Shown here: one piece after another, positions 7,523-18,463 of the stretch | Layout of the letters: the number at the start of each line of letters is the position of its first letter | How positions within the stretch are numbered: position 1 is the stretch's first letter | Assembly: GCA_015679605.1 (NCBI GenBank) | Contig: JAAAVE010000029.1 | Span: 236-36,947 of the forward strand | Direction: 5' to 3' | Source: Podila epigama | Lineage: Eukaryota; Mortierellomycota; Mortierellomycetes; Mortierellales; Mortierellaceae | Length of the DNA: 36,712 nucleotides | Made by a program: the position numbers and the translations under genes | The notes under the pieces: generated by a model | What the model was told of the DNA's origin: nothing | The model's database searches: none | The model's input: the letters and a program-made list of their open reading frames with translations, nothing else

Positions 7523-9961
7523 TTAAGCGCGGTCACCGAGTCCCAAAACCTCTGCGATCTTGTGGAAGATCTCAGTGTTATCCTGAGTACCGGCAAAGAG
7601 CGAGGCACCAGGTCCGACAGCGTAAACGGGAACATCCTGGAGAGAATGAACACCGACATTCTCCTTGACGGGCAAGGTGCCAGGCTTGTACAAACCCTTG
7701 GCATCCTCGGTAGGGACGTGCTCAGGGTAGTGGTGGTGGGAGGAGCCCTTGGCCATGGCGGGAACATTGGAACCGTTGATGGAGATCTGGAAGTCCTCAC
7801 GATGGGCAGGGAAGCCGGCGGTACCGGAGGCAAGGGTGTAGCGGACATCCCAGTTGTCAGGGAAGCCATCACCGTCAGCATCAACGTACGAGGGCCAGCC
7901 CGAGTACTCGTAGGTGCCGACAGAGTTCTTCTTCTCAAGCTGCTCAGACTCGGAGAAGGAGTTGAAGTACTGGGTGTCAACAGAACCGTAGACGTCAAAG
8001 GAGTGGGCGTGGTCAGCAGTGACGAGAATGAGGGTGTCCTTCTCGAGGCCGTTGCGCTTGAGCCACTCGCGGGTCTTGCCAATGGTGTTGTCGAGCTCAA
8101 GGAGATCGGCCAAGGCGCGATCATAGTCCAAGGGGTGCATCATCTTGTCGACAGAGGCAGCCTCGGCCATCATGAACCAACCCTCCTTGCGGTGACGCTT
8201 GTCGAGGACCTCGAGACCCTTGAGAACCATCTGGTCGAGGTTAGGTTGATCCAAGGCAGGAAGACCGGTACCGGTAGGGTCAGAGGCACCCTTCTTGACA
8301 TTATCCTTGTAGACGTTGCGGTCGAGCCAGACGTCCATGTTGCCAGCGTGGAAGATACCGAGGAGAGGATCCTTGCCCTTGTACTTGAGCAGGTTGGTCT
8401 TGTTGTGGACAACCTTGTAGCCACGCTCCTTGGCGTAGGCCTTGTAGTAGTCAGTGCCATTGAGGGACTTGCCTCCCTTCTGGCTATGGAAGTACTTTCC
8501 ACCACCTCCGAGGATGACATCGGCAACAACGGGCTTGCTGCCGTGAATCATCTGGTCGACAATGGTGGCCTTTTCGTCACGGTTGCGGGTGTGGGCGTAG
8601 ACGGCAGCAGGGGTGGCGTCCTGGACTTCGGCGGTGGAGACGATACCGACACCACCGGCACCACCGTTCTTCTTGGAGCGGCGGCGGAGAAGCTCAGCAA
8701 TGAGCTCCTGCTTGGGGTCATCGAAGGGACTGGCAGAGGAATCGGGGTAGACACCGAGGGCACCAGCGGAGGACTTGTGGCCGGTGTTGTAGGCCGAGGC
8801 CGAGTTGGCAGAGTCGGTGATGAGGGAATCGAGCGAGTGGGTCATGACGTGGCCAAGGACGGGGAACTTGTCCATGTGCATGTGCTTGGAGTACTTGCCG
8901 GCAGAGTGGGGCTTGGAGATGAGACGGGCGGCTGTGATCATGGCGGTGGTCATACCATCACCGATGAAGAGAATGACGTTCTTGGCCTTGCGCTTCTGAA
9001 CAGGGTTGACGACCCAGGTAACCTCGGAGGTCTTGCCGTTGTTGTACTTGAGGGTAACCTTGTAAGTGCCGGGCTCCTTGATAGCGACCTGGCGCCAAGC
9101 TGTGGAGGCGACGTGGACAGGGGTAGACTGGTTCTTGTCACCATCTTCAGCCTTCCAGTAGGCGGCAGCATCCTTAAAGTAAGTGAAATCCCAAGACTCC
9201 TGAGCCTGGGGCTTGACCTTGGAGAACTTTGTAAAGTCGATGGCCTTTGGCTTCTTGCCGCCAGAGGTGTTGGAACGATGATCATGGACAGAGTTGGAGA
9301 TCTTTTGGATGGTCAGTTTGTAATCCTTGTTGGGCTTGGCATCGTTCTCAGCATGAATCTCAACGCGAACGTCAAAGAAGGAGCCAGCAACGAATTCCGC
9401 GCTATTGGGTATTTCAAGGGTGCATCATGTTAGCATCGTTTTTTCTTTTCATTTTTTTTCTTGCGTTATAGAAGGGGGGGCATTCAAGGAAGATCTCTTT
9501 TTCATTCTGGTGGTTGTGCTAAAAGGATCCTCAAATTAGAAAAGGAGGTGCTTTGCTGGAAAGGAAGGAGAAGATGTAACAAACTAGGAGAGTGAATGTG
9601 CCAAAGATTTTTCTATTGCTATTTGCTGTTGCGACTGGTGTTGTTATACTGCTATCGTTGGCGTTATCGTTGGCGTTGTCGTTGTCATTGTCGTTGTCGT
9701 TGCCATTGCCGTTGTCGTTGATGGTGTTATCACCATTTTTTTATTCGATTTGCAGTAGAATTCAAGAGTAGAAAGATGTGAACAAACGTGGAATGAATAT
9801 AAAAGACTAGAGATGAATTACCTGTCTGGAGGAAAGACACATCCGAGATCGGGGCAGGCACCCAGGCGCTTGAACTGACCAGCAGGATCAATGCGGGCGG
9901 CCGAGACAGCTGCGATGGCTGTGGCGATGGTGACCAAAGCGAATGAGAAAGCCTTGACCAT
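7523..9961 (-). CDS. Secreted PhoA-class alkaline phosphatase
   Basis: Exons 9961-9822 and 9401-7523 join in frame to 672 residues. The enzyme should hydrolyse phosphomonoesters outside the cell or in the secretory pathway. Residues 1-21 form a signal peptide (hydrophobic core, AVSA cleavage) and KR at 31-32 is a possible Kex2 site. Residues about 48-185 form an extra N-terminal beta-rich-looking region I cannot assign. The catalytic domain begins at KNVILFIGDGM (metal ligand D195). It has TDSANSASA with nucleophile Ser244, EVQDATPAAVYAH with the Mg-ligand Thr and a following Arg, EAASVDKMMH (Glu, Asp and His ligands), VTADHAHS (Asp/His), and VHSLQDV (His632, equivalent to E. coli His412). 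All metal ligands therefore appear present, and the motifs resemble bacterial PhoA more than mammalian enzymes. A 420-nt intron (9402-9821) separates signal from catalytic part. Confidence 0.93.
9653..9725. repeat. GTTGTC-type imperfect hexamer repeat in the phosphatase intron
   Basis: Imperfect units of GTTGTC/GTTGCC/GTTGGC run for about 70 bp within the phosphatase intron. It is non-coding in the spliced model. Confidence 0.75.
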
Positions 9962-10079
9962 TTTGTTATACGGAGATGGAGAAGAGAAGAAAAGTGCTGA
10001 AGGAGTGGTTATTGGACTATGGAATCAAAGTGAGGAGAGAGGGGAGAAAAAAAAAATAAAAGGGAAAAGGAATAGGGAA

Positions 10080-10088
10080 CTTTTTATA
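10080..10088 (-). promoter_or_regulatory. TATA box of the alkaline phosphatase gene
   Basis: The minus strand reads TATAAAAAG, 119 bp upstream of the phosphatase ATG. The position and match suit a regulated RNA polymerase II promoter; the transcription start is not known. Confidence 0.55.
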
Positions 10089-10223
10089 CGTTTTTCTTTT
10101 GAACCATCTCGTGTAATGAATGCACCCATTGCTTTCTTTGCTTTCCCATGTGCCTGCCTGTCTTCTTTTTTTCTGTAGGTGAGCACAGAATCAATTCTAG
10201 GTACGGTGGCCACTGACATCTTT

Positions 10224-10411
10224 CACGTTGTCGGATGTAAGCGAAACAAGAGGTCGTTGAGTTGAGAGGTCTAACCTGAAAAGAACTGAACTTGCCAGAA
10301 TAGAGCAAAAAAAAAAAAATGTAGAAAAGAGGATTGAGGATGACTGAGAACGTGAGCCCCGCATGGCCCATGTACAGCCAGCCAGCCAACAATGCACCCG
10401 ATGGGAACGTG
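10224..10411. promoter_or_regulatory. Three CACGTT motifs upstream of the phosphatase (possible Pho4/NUC-1-type sites)
   Basis: CACGTT occurs at 10224-10229 (+) and as its complement at 10349-10354 and 10406-10411. The three sites lie 136-330 bp upstream of the TATA box. Pho4-family bHLH factors bind CACGTG and CACGTT and control phosphatase genes in other fungi. That they do so here is inference. Confidence 0.4.
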
Positions 10412-12600
10412 GGCACGGGTCAATCATTGTCTACGCGGCATGTCCAGCAGTGCTTTGAAGCAATTGGCTGGGTATTTGCAAGCAAAGATAGGGACAAGAG
10501 GCAAGGAACATGAACTAAACCAATAGGTACCTCACTAAACCTACATTCCTTTTGCTCAAACACAACTGACTTGGCCAATGACCTTTGTGATCCTTTCCCT
10601 TGTGGCCCTTCAAGATGCATGCCCTACAATTGCCAATTTTGATAGGGGATGCTCTCTGAGGGTAGGGTACACGGCGCTCATAGGGCGAATCAAAGTCAGT
10701 GCAACTCTTCCCACTCGGCTCTCATGCTTGCCACACTCGCTAATTGTTGTTCATTCTGGCAGGTGTTTAGCACCGTGCAGCTCAAGGTGCAAAAAAAGAA
10801 GCGCCCACCAACTTGCATTCAAGACAAGGGACAAAGAAAATGTTTGATTGTCCGCAAAAGGAAATCGTCGTATCCTTGCAGTTCGTGGGGGCATATGCCT
10901 CATTCCTTTCCTGTGATTGGCCAATTTCATTTTCATGCCAGAACGCGTTTTCTTTATTTTCTCGTTTGCATGTGTATGTGAATGTGAATGTGTGTTGTGT
11001 AAAAAGCGCTCTGTTCTGTGTTCTTCAAGATCGTCCTCTTCTTCAAAATGAACATTCATATCTTCTTGCGAACCATATATCTGTCTGTTTGTCTCCATGT
11101 CCCTCTGTCATGGGCAATACTGTTCGATTTGGTGTTGTTGCGTCAAAAGCTGTGCGCGAACAATAAGGAATGAGGAATGATTTTACAAGAAATTAGTCTT
11201 GCAATTGGATACATCTGTCGAAACGTGCACAGAAAGGCAATTGGAGTATGTGGAGACGTCATATCTCCAATACCAACATCTGGGCGTTGGTCAAGTTGAC
11301 ATGGCTCTCATGCAGTCGCAATAAAAAAAAACATAAACTGATGCTTCCTTCGCCCGCCTGTCACTCAGTCATCATTTACGGCAAATATTTTACTCACGGA
11401 GTTTATTTTTCTCCCACGGTTCAAATACATGGCTACATGTTGCCAACACATCCTTCTATACAGCCGCATGGCATCATACAAGCCTATCTGTGGAAGGAGA
11501 CTCTGGACATAAGCTGGAACCTTCTTTATTGTTTCTTCAAGTAGACGTGCTTCTATTGAAATAAACCGGTTAAGCAATAAACAGATGGTGATTTAGTCTT
11601 GAACCTGGTAATTTTTGAAATTGGCGCCAAAAAAAAAAAAAAAGTAACAAGACAAACCCATAGAAGAGTCCAGCTTCTTGATCACGGAAAGATGTTTCCG
11701 TACTACCGAAACTTTACCTCAAAGGAAATGCCCAATGCTCATCAAAAATTAACAATAGGCTTCATTCCTCCACCGTCTTTTGCAGAACGAAGCACGTTGT
11801 CGAAAAAGCGAGGATGTTTTAAAAAAAAAGCATCATAAAAAATTTACATGCCCTTTCCAATCTCATTCTTGACGCCAAGTCTAGCAAACCTCCAACGCTC
11901 AATGTCTAGCCATTGTTTGCTTCACGCCATCAATCACGGAGCCCACCCCCAATCCTCTCTTAGTCCCCATTAATAAATTCACAAGTAGGGAACTCCAGGA
12001 AAGTACCATGGCTGTAGTGTCAAAAAAAGGACGCGATACTGAGGGATGAGAAACAATCCGAGAGCAGGAATTTGCAACTCCCACCCTGATAGCTAAACAA
12101 AATCTCAAGATTCACTTTTGCAAGTCCTCGCGCGTACTAGTTTTGCAACAACGCCCCTTCTCTATTTGCAAGCGTAACCATGACCCAGTCTTCCTATTCC
12201 ATATCTGGTATTTTGCTTAAAATCAAATTCCAAGAACTTTCACGAGACCCGCCGTGCTGCATGTCGATTTGGTCGCCACTCTCATGGTTACAGTGCCTGT
12301 CCAATAAACTAATTTTTGACACACTCAATTTGTACTCCTGAAACGAATGCCGCAGCTTGATTCATGAGGTCCAGAGACCGCGTATGGATATTCTTCTATT
12401 CGGTCCCTTTCTCGCCCACTGTGCACCACGTTTTCAATTGCCCTTCTCTCACTGCCCTTGAATATCCATTGCTATCACCGCGGGACAGCCACATTCAGTA
12501 GTGTGCATATGAAGCGATAAGATGATGGATAGATAGATAATTACACAGTTGCAACATGCTTGCGCACAATCCAGATCACATTATTATAAAAGTTTTATAT

Positions 12601-13678
12601 CTAAAAGGAAACAACCTTCTTGGCAGCCTTCGGGGGTGCCTTGATCATCTTTTTGATTGCCTTTTGCTCCTCTGTTTGTTTTCGCTTCTCATCCACAAAG
12701 ATATGGAAGTCATCGTCATCAGCGCCCTGCACCAAGTCGATCTTTCCAAGCGCCACCGTTCCAACCTCTACAAACATTGAAAGTAAAATAAACAAGAAAG
12801 AAGTGGATTGTCAGACATTGTGTGTGAAGTGACATGAAAGCAATCTCTTGACATAAAAAAAAGAGATCAAAAAACGGCACTGTACCATCTTTTGTCAGAG
12901 TGCAGTCCTTGGCAAGATGATCGACCTTATTACAGAACCGGCATGAGCCTCCTTTAGGGTACAAACCCTTTTCGTTCTGTGGACAAGCGCTGGCCAGATG
13001 ACCAGTCTCCTTGCAGACAAAACAAGTTGCAAACTTGAACTTGTTGCCATCCTTGCTAAGTTTTTTGCAGTCCTTGGTCGTATGCTCCAATGATCCACAG
13101 CTATAACACATGCCCACGCCCGCTGCCTCCTTGCAGTTCTTGGCGCTGTGGCCAGTCTTGCGGCACGCAAAGCATACAGATGCATTGGAGCGCTCCTTTT
13201 GTCGCCTCAAACGACGTTTCTCAGACTTGTCAGAATTGTCAGTCTTGTCTATATATTTTTTTTGAGTAATGAATGCATGCTCATAAAGTGAATATCGCCA
13301 GTCCAAATATCCACCATACTTTCGACCTTTGCAACCTTTGCAACCTTAAAAAGTAGACTCACCTTGATCCGTCTTGCCACCTTTGCCCTTCTTCTTTTTT
13401 GACTTTTTGCTGGCAGGAGCACCTTCCTTTGTCGATGTACCCTCGCTAGCACCTTGATCCTCAGCCTTCCTCTTGTTGTTTTTTTCAGTGTCCTTCTTTT
13501 CGGTTTTAGATGCTGCTCCTGCCTCAGGTGCTGGTGCCGGTGCTGGTTTTGCTGGTGAAGATGTTGCTGCTGATGATGATGACGACTGTACTTTCTTTGA
13601 AGGCTGGAGTGGTGTCACAGCAAAGGACTCGCCTGCGTCAACATGGCGCTTTCGCTCGAGTTTTGTGTAGCGTGTCAT
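12601..13678 (-). CDS. ZCCHC9-like zinc-knuckle protein
   Basis: Exons 13678-13363, 13248-12886 and 12767-12601 join to 281 residues. Four CX2CX4HX4C zinc knuckles run in tandem: CFACRKTGHSAKNC, CYSCGSLEHTTKDC, CFVCKETGHLASAC and CRFCNKVDHLAKDC. Their order, the MTR start, the basic Lys-rich N-terminus and the end KKVVSF match ZCCHC9 (human end KVVNF), a nucleolar RNA-associated protein. The N-terminal 105 residues are rich in Ser, Ala, Pro and Lys, with KKSKKKKGKGGK acting as a likely nuclear/nucleolar signal. The last exon begins with EVGTVALGK, like the MVTVGRWAKG segment of the human protein. Introns are 114 and 118 nt with standard GT-AG ends. Binding of RNA is expected from the knuckles; the exact target is unknown. 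Confidence 0.9.
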
Positions 13679-13877
13679 TTTTCAAGTTTTTTTAATATAA
13701 TATCAACTCTTTCTCGTGCTCTTTGTTGAATGGAATGTGAATAAATATGTAATGTGGTTGGATGATTGGATGGAATGAATGGGGAAAAAAAAAGTTGGTT
13801 CCTGTGTGGAATGTAACCAAAAGCGAAGACCAAAAAAAAAAAAAAAAAAAAAAATCAATAGTGACTGCTAAAATCAT

Positions 13878-16800
13878 CTAAACAACATCTACATGTGCCC
13901 ATTCATCCCGCAAGAGTGCCAACCCCCATCCAGAAATCTCGCAGTGACCTGTGATAGCAAGGTTCTTGCCGCCTACAAGCGAGTTTGAGCGGTTGGGATT
14001 CGTTCCTCGGGCACTTCTAATGTTTCCATTCACTCTGGATTGGTTGGTGTCAGTCCTTGTTGCAGAGCTATCAACGAAATCTTCATCTTGATCTAGCTGT
14101 CCGCTACCACCCCCTCCTCCTCCATGCTCATTGATAAGGTCTACAGTATCTGTGCCCCCTACAGTCGCGGCGCCAAGACGCGTCGCTGTCATCACAGGAT
14201 GTACCATAACCTCATGAGGAAGAAGTGTTGTAACCAGATCCAACGCTTGTTGTTCTTGCTGCTGCTGTTGTTGTTGTTGAAATGCCCCCTGCTGCAAGTT
14301 TGCTACCATTTGCATATGTAGCTCGCGTTGATGCTGTAGTTGCATTTGAAACAAATTCTGGAGTTGGAGCTGGTGTAGAGGGGTGAACCATGCGTCAAGG
14401 AGAAAGACAGTTGGAACACCGACACTTCGTGGCGTGCGCTCCAATAAGTCAGTGCGTGCTGCAAGATGGATAGGTACATTTGATAGCAGCCTCGATGATG
14501 ATGATGAAGGTGATGAGGAGGAGGAGGAGGAGGGGGAGGAGGGGGAGGAGGAGGAAGAAGAAGAATAGGAAGAGGAAGATGAGGCTGTCTCAGAATATCT
14601 TCGAACACCAAAGGCACCAGCTCTGCTGTTGGGTGCCGTATCATCCACTGTATGAACAAGACTATCCGAATCAGAATATCGCCGGGAATTGGACAATGGC
14701 AATGACACCGCAGGTGTATCAGATGGTGTACTGCCTTGGCCAGGGTATTGCAGAGGGTGTTGAGGAACTGTATTGTTATTCTGGGTTGCTGTTGTCGGGC
14801 GGTTCAGCATTGGTCCAACATACCGTCCAAGACCTCGTCGCCAAGGAATGGCTTCCGCGTAAGGTGGCGTTGTTGCTGTAGTTTGTGTAGGGGAGGATGG
14901 TAAGGATGCCTCCGGCACGCGATTTGACACGGTCTCGTAACTACATCCCTCCCTGAGACTACCTTCCGTCTGTGAAATGGTCATGGATCTCAAAGAGTCG
15001 CAAAGGACCTCCAGAGAGGAACTCCAGGGGCTTGTAATGCCTTCACCACAAAAGGAAAGGTCAAGAGCACACAGATTTTTGAGCGACAGGACAAGAGGAA
15101 TAATCCCATTCAAAGTGACCTTGCTGTTATAAGAGAGGTCAAGTCGTCTGAGGCTAGGGAACAGACATGGTGCAACCTCCTTTTCCTTTGGTTGGGATGT
15201 GCCCTCTTCCTTGCCCTTTCCCTTGACATCAGACAATGTTGACATGGCCACATAAGAAGACAAGGAAGAGACTGCCTCAATATCTCTGGACAAGAGTGCG
15301 AGCCGAGTCAGACAGGCATCCGTGAGGTTGCGGCAAGCACTCAGGTCCAGCTCTTCCAGAGTTGCAGCGCATCGTGCAGTCCCCAATTGAACCAAGGCTG
15401 CATCGTCGAGTAGAGTCGCTCTTGGGATACGAAGGATTTTTAGTCTTGGACATGCTGCAAGAATGTGGGTAAAGGTCTTTGAGGTGACCGCGTTGCTATT
15501 GTCTAGACAGAGTTGCGTCAATGATGGACCGAATCGCTGAACGAGGAACAGGATATCGTTTGGTCGCAATTGATAGGCCTCATGAATTGAAATCGCTTCC
15601 AGAGACCTCGGCAATGACTGGAAAAGTCGCCCAACTGGTGTGGATGGTGTTTTTGGCTGAAGGAGGCTTGTCGACAGTGTGGGCGGAGTGCCCCCCGTAC
15701 CTGCTTGTCCAATCTGTGTTGATGTTGACTCTGTCATTGAAGCTGGTACTGGACAAGTAAACTCCAGGGATCGAAGTGAAGAGCCTTCAAAGATCCTTTG
15801 ACAAGGTCTGTTGTCATCATTGGCACCCTCAGGTCTGTCATTGTCGTCCTCTGTCTCTTCATCGAGGTGATCGCCATCTGAAAAATGTTGGCCAATGGCC
15901 ATGAGACCCTCCATGGTCACGCTACGGCAGCCTGCGATACCTATATGAGATATACGAGCAGGTCGTAATTCTGAACGATTCAAAATCGCCAAGAGTGCGC
16001 GATCGCCAGCTCTATGACACTGTCCAATGTTGACCTTTTGCAAGTGCGTACAAAGGTGCAGGAGTTCCTCGATAGCATCATCCGTAACCCGCCCACAACC
16101 TTGCAGCGAGATATCTTCCAGCTGTGAACAGAATTGTGCGATCACTTGAACTGTCAAGTTGGTGATTAAGCGACATTCGGTCAAGTCGATTCGTTTGAGG
16201 TAAGGCGAGGAGGATACGATGACATCGATGACGGACACATCAGTAAGAGCTATGCAATGAGCGAGGTTGAGTATGCTCAAGTGGCCAAGGTACGGCGAGA
16301 GGGCTGAGAGGTGGCTATCGGTAATGCAAGACGGTAGGTAAGGGAAGGGGCGAGGATCTTGACAATGACTATCGCCTGCAAAGGAAAGTGCACGGATGAA
16401 TGTCTTTCCTGCGAATCCAAGTCGGCCTACACATGCAGAGCGTGCTGTTTGGTTAGTTTTGTGTATGTCTCCTGTGTGGAAAATAAAGGGGAGAGGAGGG
16501 AAAGAAAAAAAAGCATGGCCCATTGCTTTGTCCATTGTCCAAGGCCGAATGTCCATTGGAGAACAGAGCGACAGGTCATGCGAGAAGTGAGGTTTGGGTC
16601 GCGCAAAAGTAGGCAAGTGAACAGTGCAATTTCTTGCTCGGAGGACGATGCACTATTTCCGAAGTATGGACTCCAAGAAGTGGACGCTTTTTGGTTTGAT
16701 TTTCTCCAAAGAAAAACAAACGGCGTAGAGATGAAAAAATAAAAGTGGACGCCTCGTTCCAATCGTGTTCATCATCGTTGGATGCTTCGTTTACATCTCA

Positions 16801-17784
16801 ATTGAATCATTCGGAAATATCTGTGAAAACCAAGGGGAGGGAAAGAATCACACACCTGGACTCGGCCCATGGTTCAACGAAGAGAGCTGATTCCGTCTTG
16901 GGGAGAGCGTCAATGAGCTCAACCCTGAGAGCACCGTTTCTGTCGCACCTTCCAAAGATTGATGGCTCGACGTAGTCAAAGATGGTGCGTCCTCTGTGTT
17001 GATGCCGGCGCTTGCAGATCCCATGATGTTATTCACATCGAGGTCTACTGTTTTGTGGAAGGATTCAAGTTCGAGATTCCCTGTTCTTGTGACATGGTTG
17101 CCCGCCTGATACGATTCGTCCAATGACAAGTGATTGTCATTGCGCCTGTTGCTTTTATCGCCATTGACAATGTCGTTGCCATTGTGGTTGCGCCCTATGG
17201 TAGATTCTTTGGATGGCGTATTGTCGCCAATGTAACGATAAGAGAACGTTGGGTTGATTGTTTGACTGAATTGAATAAATGACTCGACGCTTGCCAGATT
17301 CACATTTCGCCACAAAGTGTCAACTGCTGCGTAGTACCCTGTTTAGTTCAAGAAGGGGGTAAAGGAAGACAAAAAACAAATGAAGCGGTATGAGAAAACG
17401 CAGAATCGTTGTTATTTTTTTTGGTCACAAGCTCTTGTCCGAGTAGAAAAAAAGAAAGTGTACTTGTAGTTCAATATTGTTTTTGTTTGCATGAATGTGA
17501 ATTCACAACCCCCTCTTTGCGCTTTCATACAGAAAAAAAAAAAAAAAAGAAAAAGGAAATGAGTACATTATGATTCATCAAGATAAAAACTTCTTACAGT
17601 CTTGGCAGACGAGTGTACATGCAAGAAGACTAGTCCTGTCCATGTTCAGGGAGGACGAAACAGAGCTGGACAAGGGTCGATTATATTGTGGCCTTTTCTC
17701 GAGGTAGGAAAAGATCTCCACGAGCAGCTCATGAGGGAGAGTGGATGAACTTTTGACAGTGACGACCTCAGACTTTGGCGACAT
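13878..17784 (-). CDS. F-box and leucine-rich repeat protein (SCF substrate receptor)
   Basis: Exons 17784-17598, 17338-16856 and 16426-13878 give 1,072 residues in frame. The F-box is at about 14-60 (LPHELLVEIFSYL, then LLACTLVCQDW across the first intron, where the W codon is split), so the protein should bind Skp1 in an SCF ubiquitin ligase. After YYAAVDTLWRNV comes about 130 residues of polar, probably disordered sequence. Cysteine-containing LRRs follow from about residue 250 (LKRIDLTECRLITNLTV, LEDISLQGCGRVTDDAI, LQKVNIGQCHRAGDRAL and more), as in Grr1/Fbl proteins. The C-terminal third has a poly-Ser tract near residue 850 and poly-Gln near 944. The third exon's acceptor (TGTAG before 16426) keeps frame, but nearby CAG sites at about 16384 and 16402 could also serve. 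Substrate cannot be told. Confidence 0.85.
14230..14290 (-). repeat. CAG/CAA repeat coding poly-Gln in the F-box gene
   Basis: The minus strand encodes a run of eight Gln flanked by further Gln-rich sequence (FQQQQQQQQEQQ). Such repeats vary in length between strains. Confidence 0.75.
14495..14575 (-). repeat. Trinucleotide repeat coding a poly-Ser/Pro tract in the F-box gene
   Basis: The plus strand shows GAT, GAG and GGA triplets; on the coding strand this is a Ser-rich, Pro-spotted run of about 25 residues around residue 850. Confidence 0.8.
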
Positions 17785-18463
17785 GGTTCTGGCAGGATGG
17801 ACGAAACCTAAGAAATTTGTGGGGTAATGAAAAGAAAAGGGTCTATTCGCCCAAAAAACTCCGATGTGGGGGGGGGGTGAGAGATATAGTTAAATCGTGG
17901 AAAGTGTACCACTTTACTTTTGTGAAGTGGTGAAAGGATGCGAGTTGGTGGATAAAGTGGTTTGCTTTGAGTTGAAGTCAGGTTGGATGGACAAGGTTGA
18001 CGGCTTTGATGCTTTGATGCTTTTGATGGCTTTGATGGTATCAATTGACGATGATTGAAAGGAAGCAAAAGAGATAAAGAAGAGTAACCACACATTTTCT
18101 TTTTTTTTAAAAAAGGGGAAGAATGGTGAGAGAGCGAGATGATCTCGGAAAACTAACTCGAGAGTGGTGAAATGAAAGAAAGCAGTCTCCCCCTCTCCCA
18201 TGTCTAAACGCCACCAATGTGGAGCCATGGCCATGTTATTGTACTTTCAGTCCATGCTTGACCATCAGACACGTCAACGGAGTTGAACCATCAAGTTTTC
18301 AAAATCATTTTTCCGTTCTTTCTCTTCTTGTTTATGGAGACTGACTCTTATTCACCTTCAAACTATTCTTTTCATATATTGTACTCCATGATGCTTTCAT
18401 AGGAAAAAAATGTTCTCAAGGCAAAAGAAGATATAGAAGTAAGAAAAAAAAATCTTTGGAAAA
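17785..18463. other. Spacer upstream of the F-box gene, downstream of PSMA7
   Basis: No gene is seen. Imperfect TTTGATGGC/TTTGATGC copies lie at 18003-18036, and a short G-run at about 17868-17877. It should contain the F-box promoter and the PSMA7 3' end. Confidence 0.5.

Larger units (their letters stand above)
9962..12600. other. 2.6-kb region without a recognisable gene
   Basis: Apart from the phosphatase promoter motifs, I find no gene I can support. Open frames of up to about 117 codons exist on both strands (for example 10813-11166 + and 10751-11098 -), but they overlap each other and show no family resemblance. No tRNA, rRNA or transposon ends were seen. The right part (11600-12540) is A/T-rich and probably holds the ZCCHC9 3' region. 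Confidence 0.55.

Noticed and set aside
7523-7660. Apparent loss of a zinc-ligand His in the phosphatase at GPGAS
   Set aside because: Counting against E. coli PhoA shows the ligand (His412) lies before this, in the EHTG segment; the equivalent VHS (His632) is present.
7421-9433. A 670-codon open frame on the plus strand opposite the phosphatase
   Set aside because: It is an exact antisense shadow of the phosphatase exon. The sense strand shows signal peptide and all catalytic motifs, and biased codons on it avoid antisense stops. The antisense product (Val/Gly/Leu-rich) resembles no protein.
14383-14881. Glu/Asp- and Arg-rich frames on the plus strand within the F-box gene
   Set aside because: They are antisense readings of the triplet repeats; the sense frame is a clear F-box/LRR protein.
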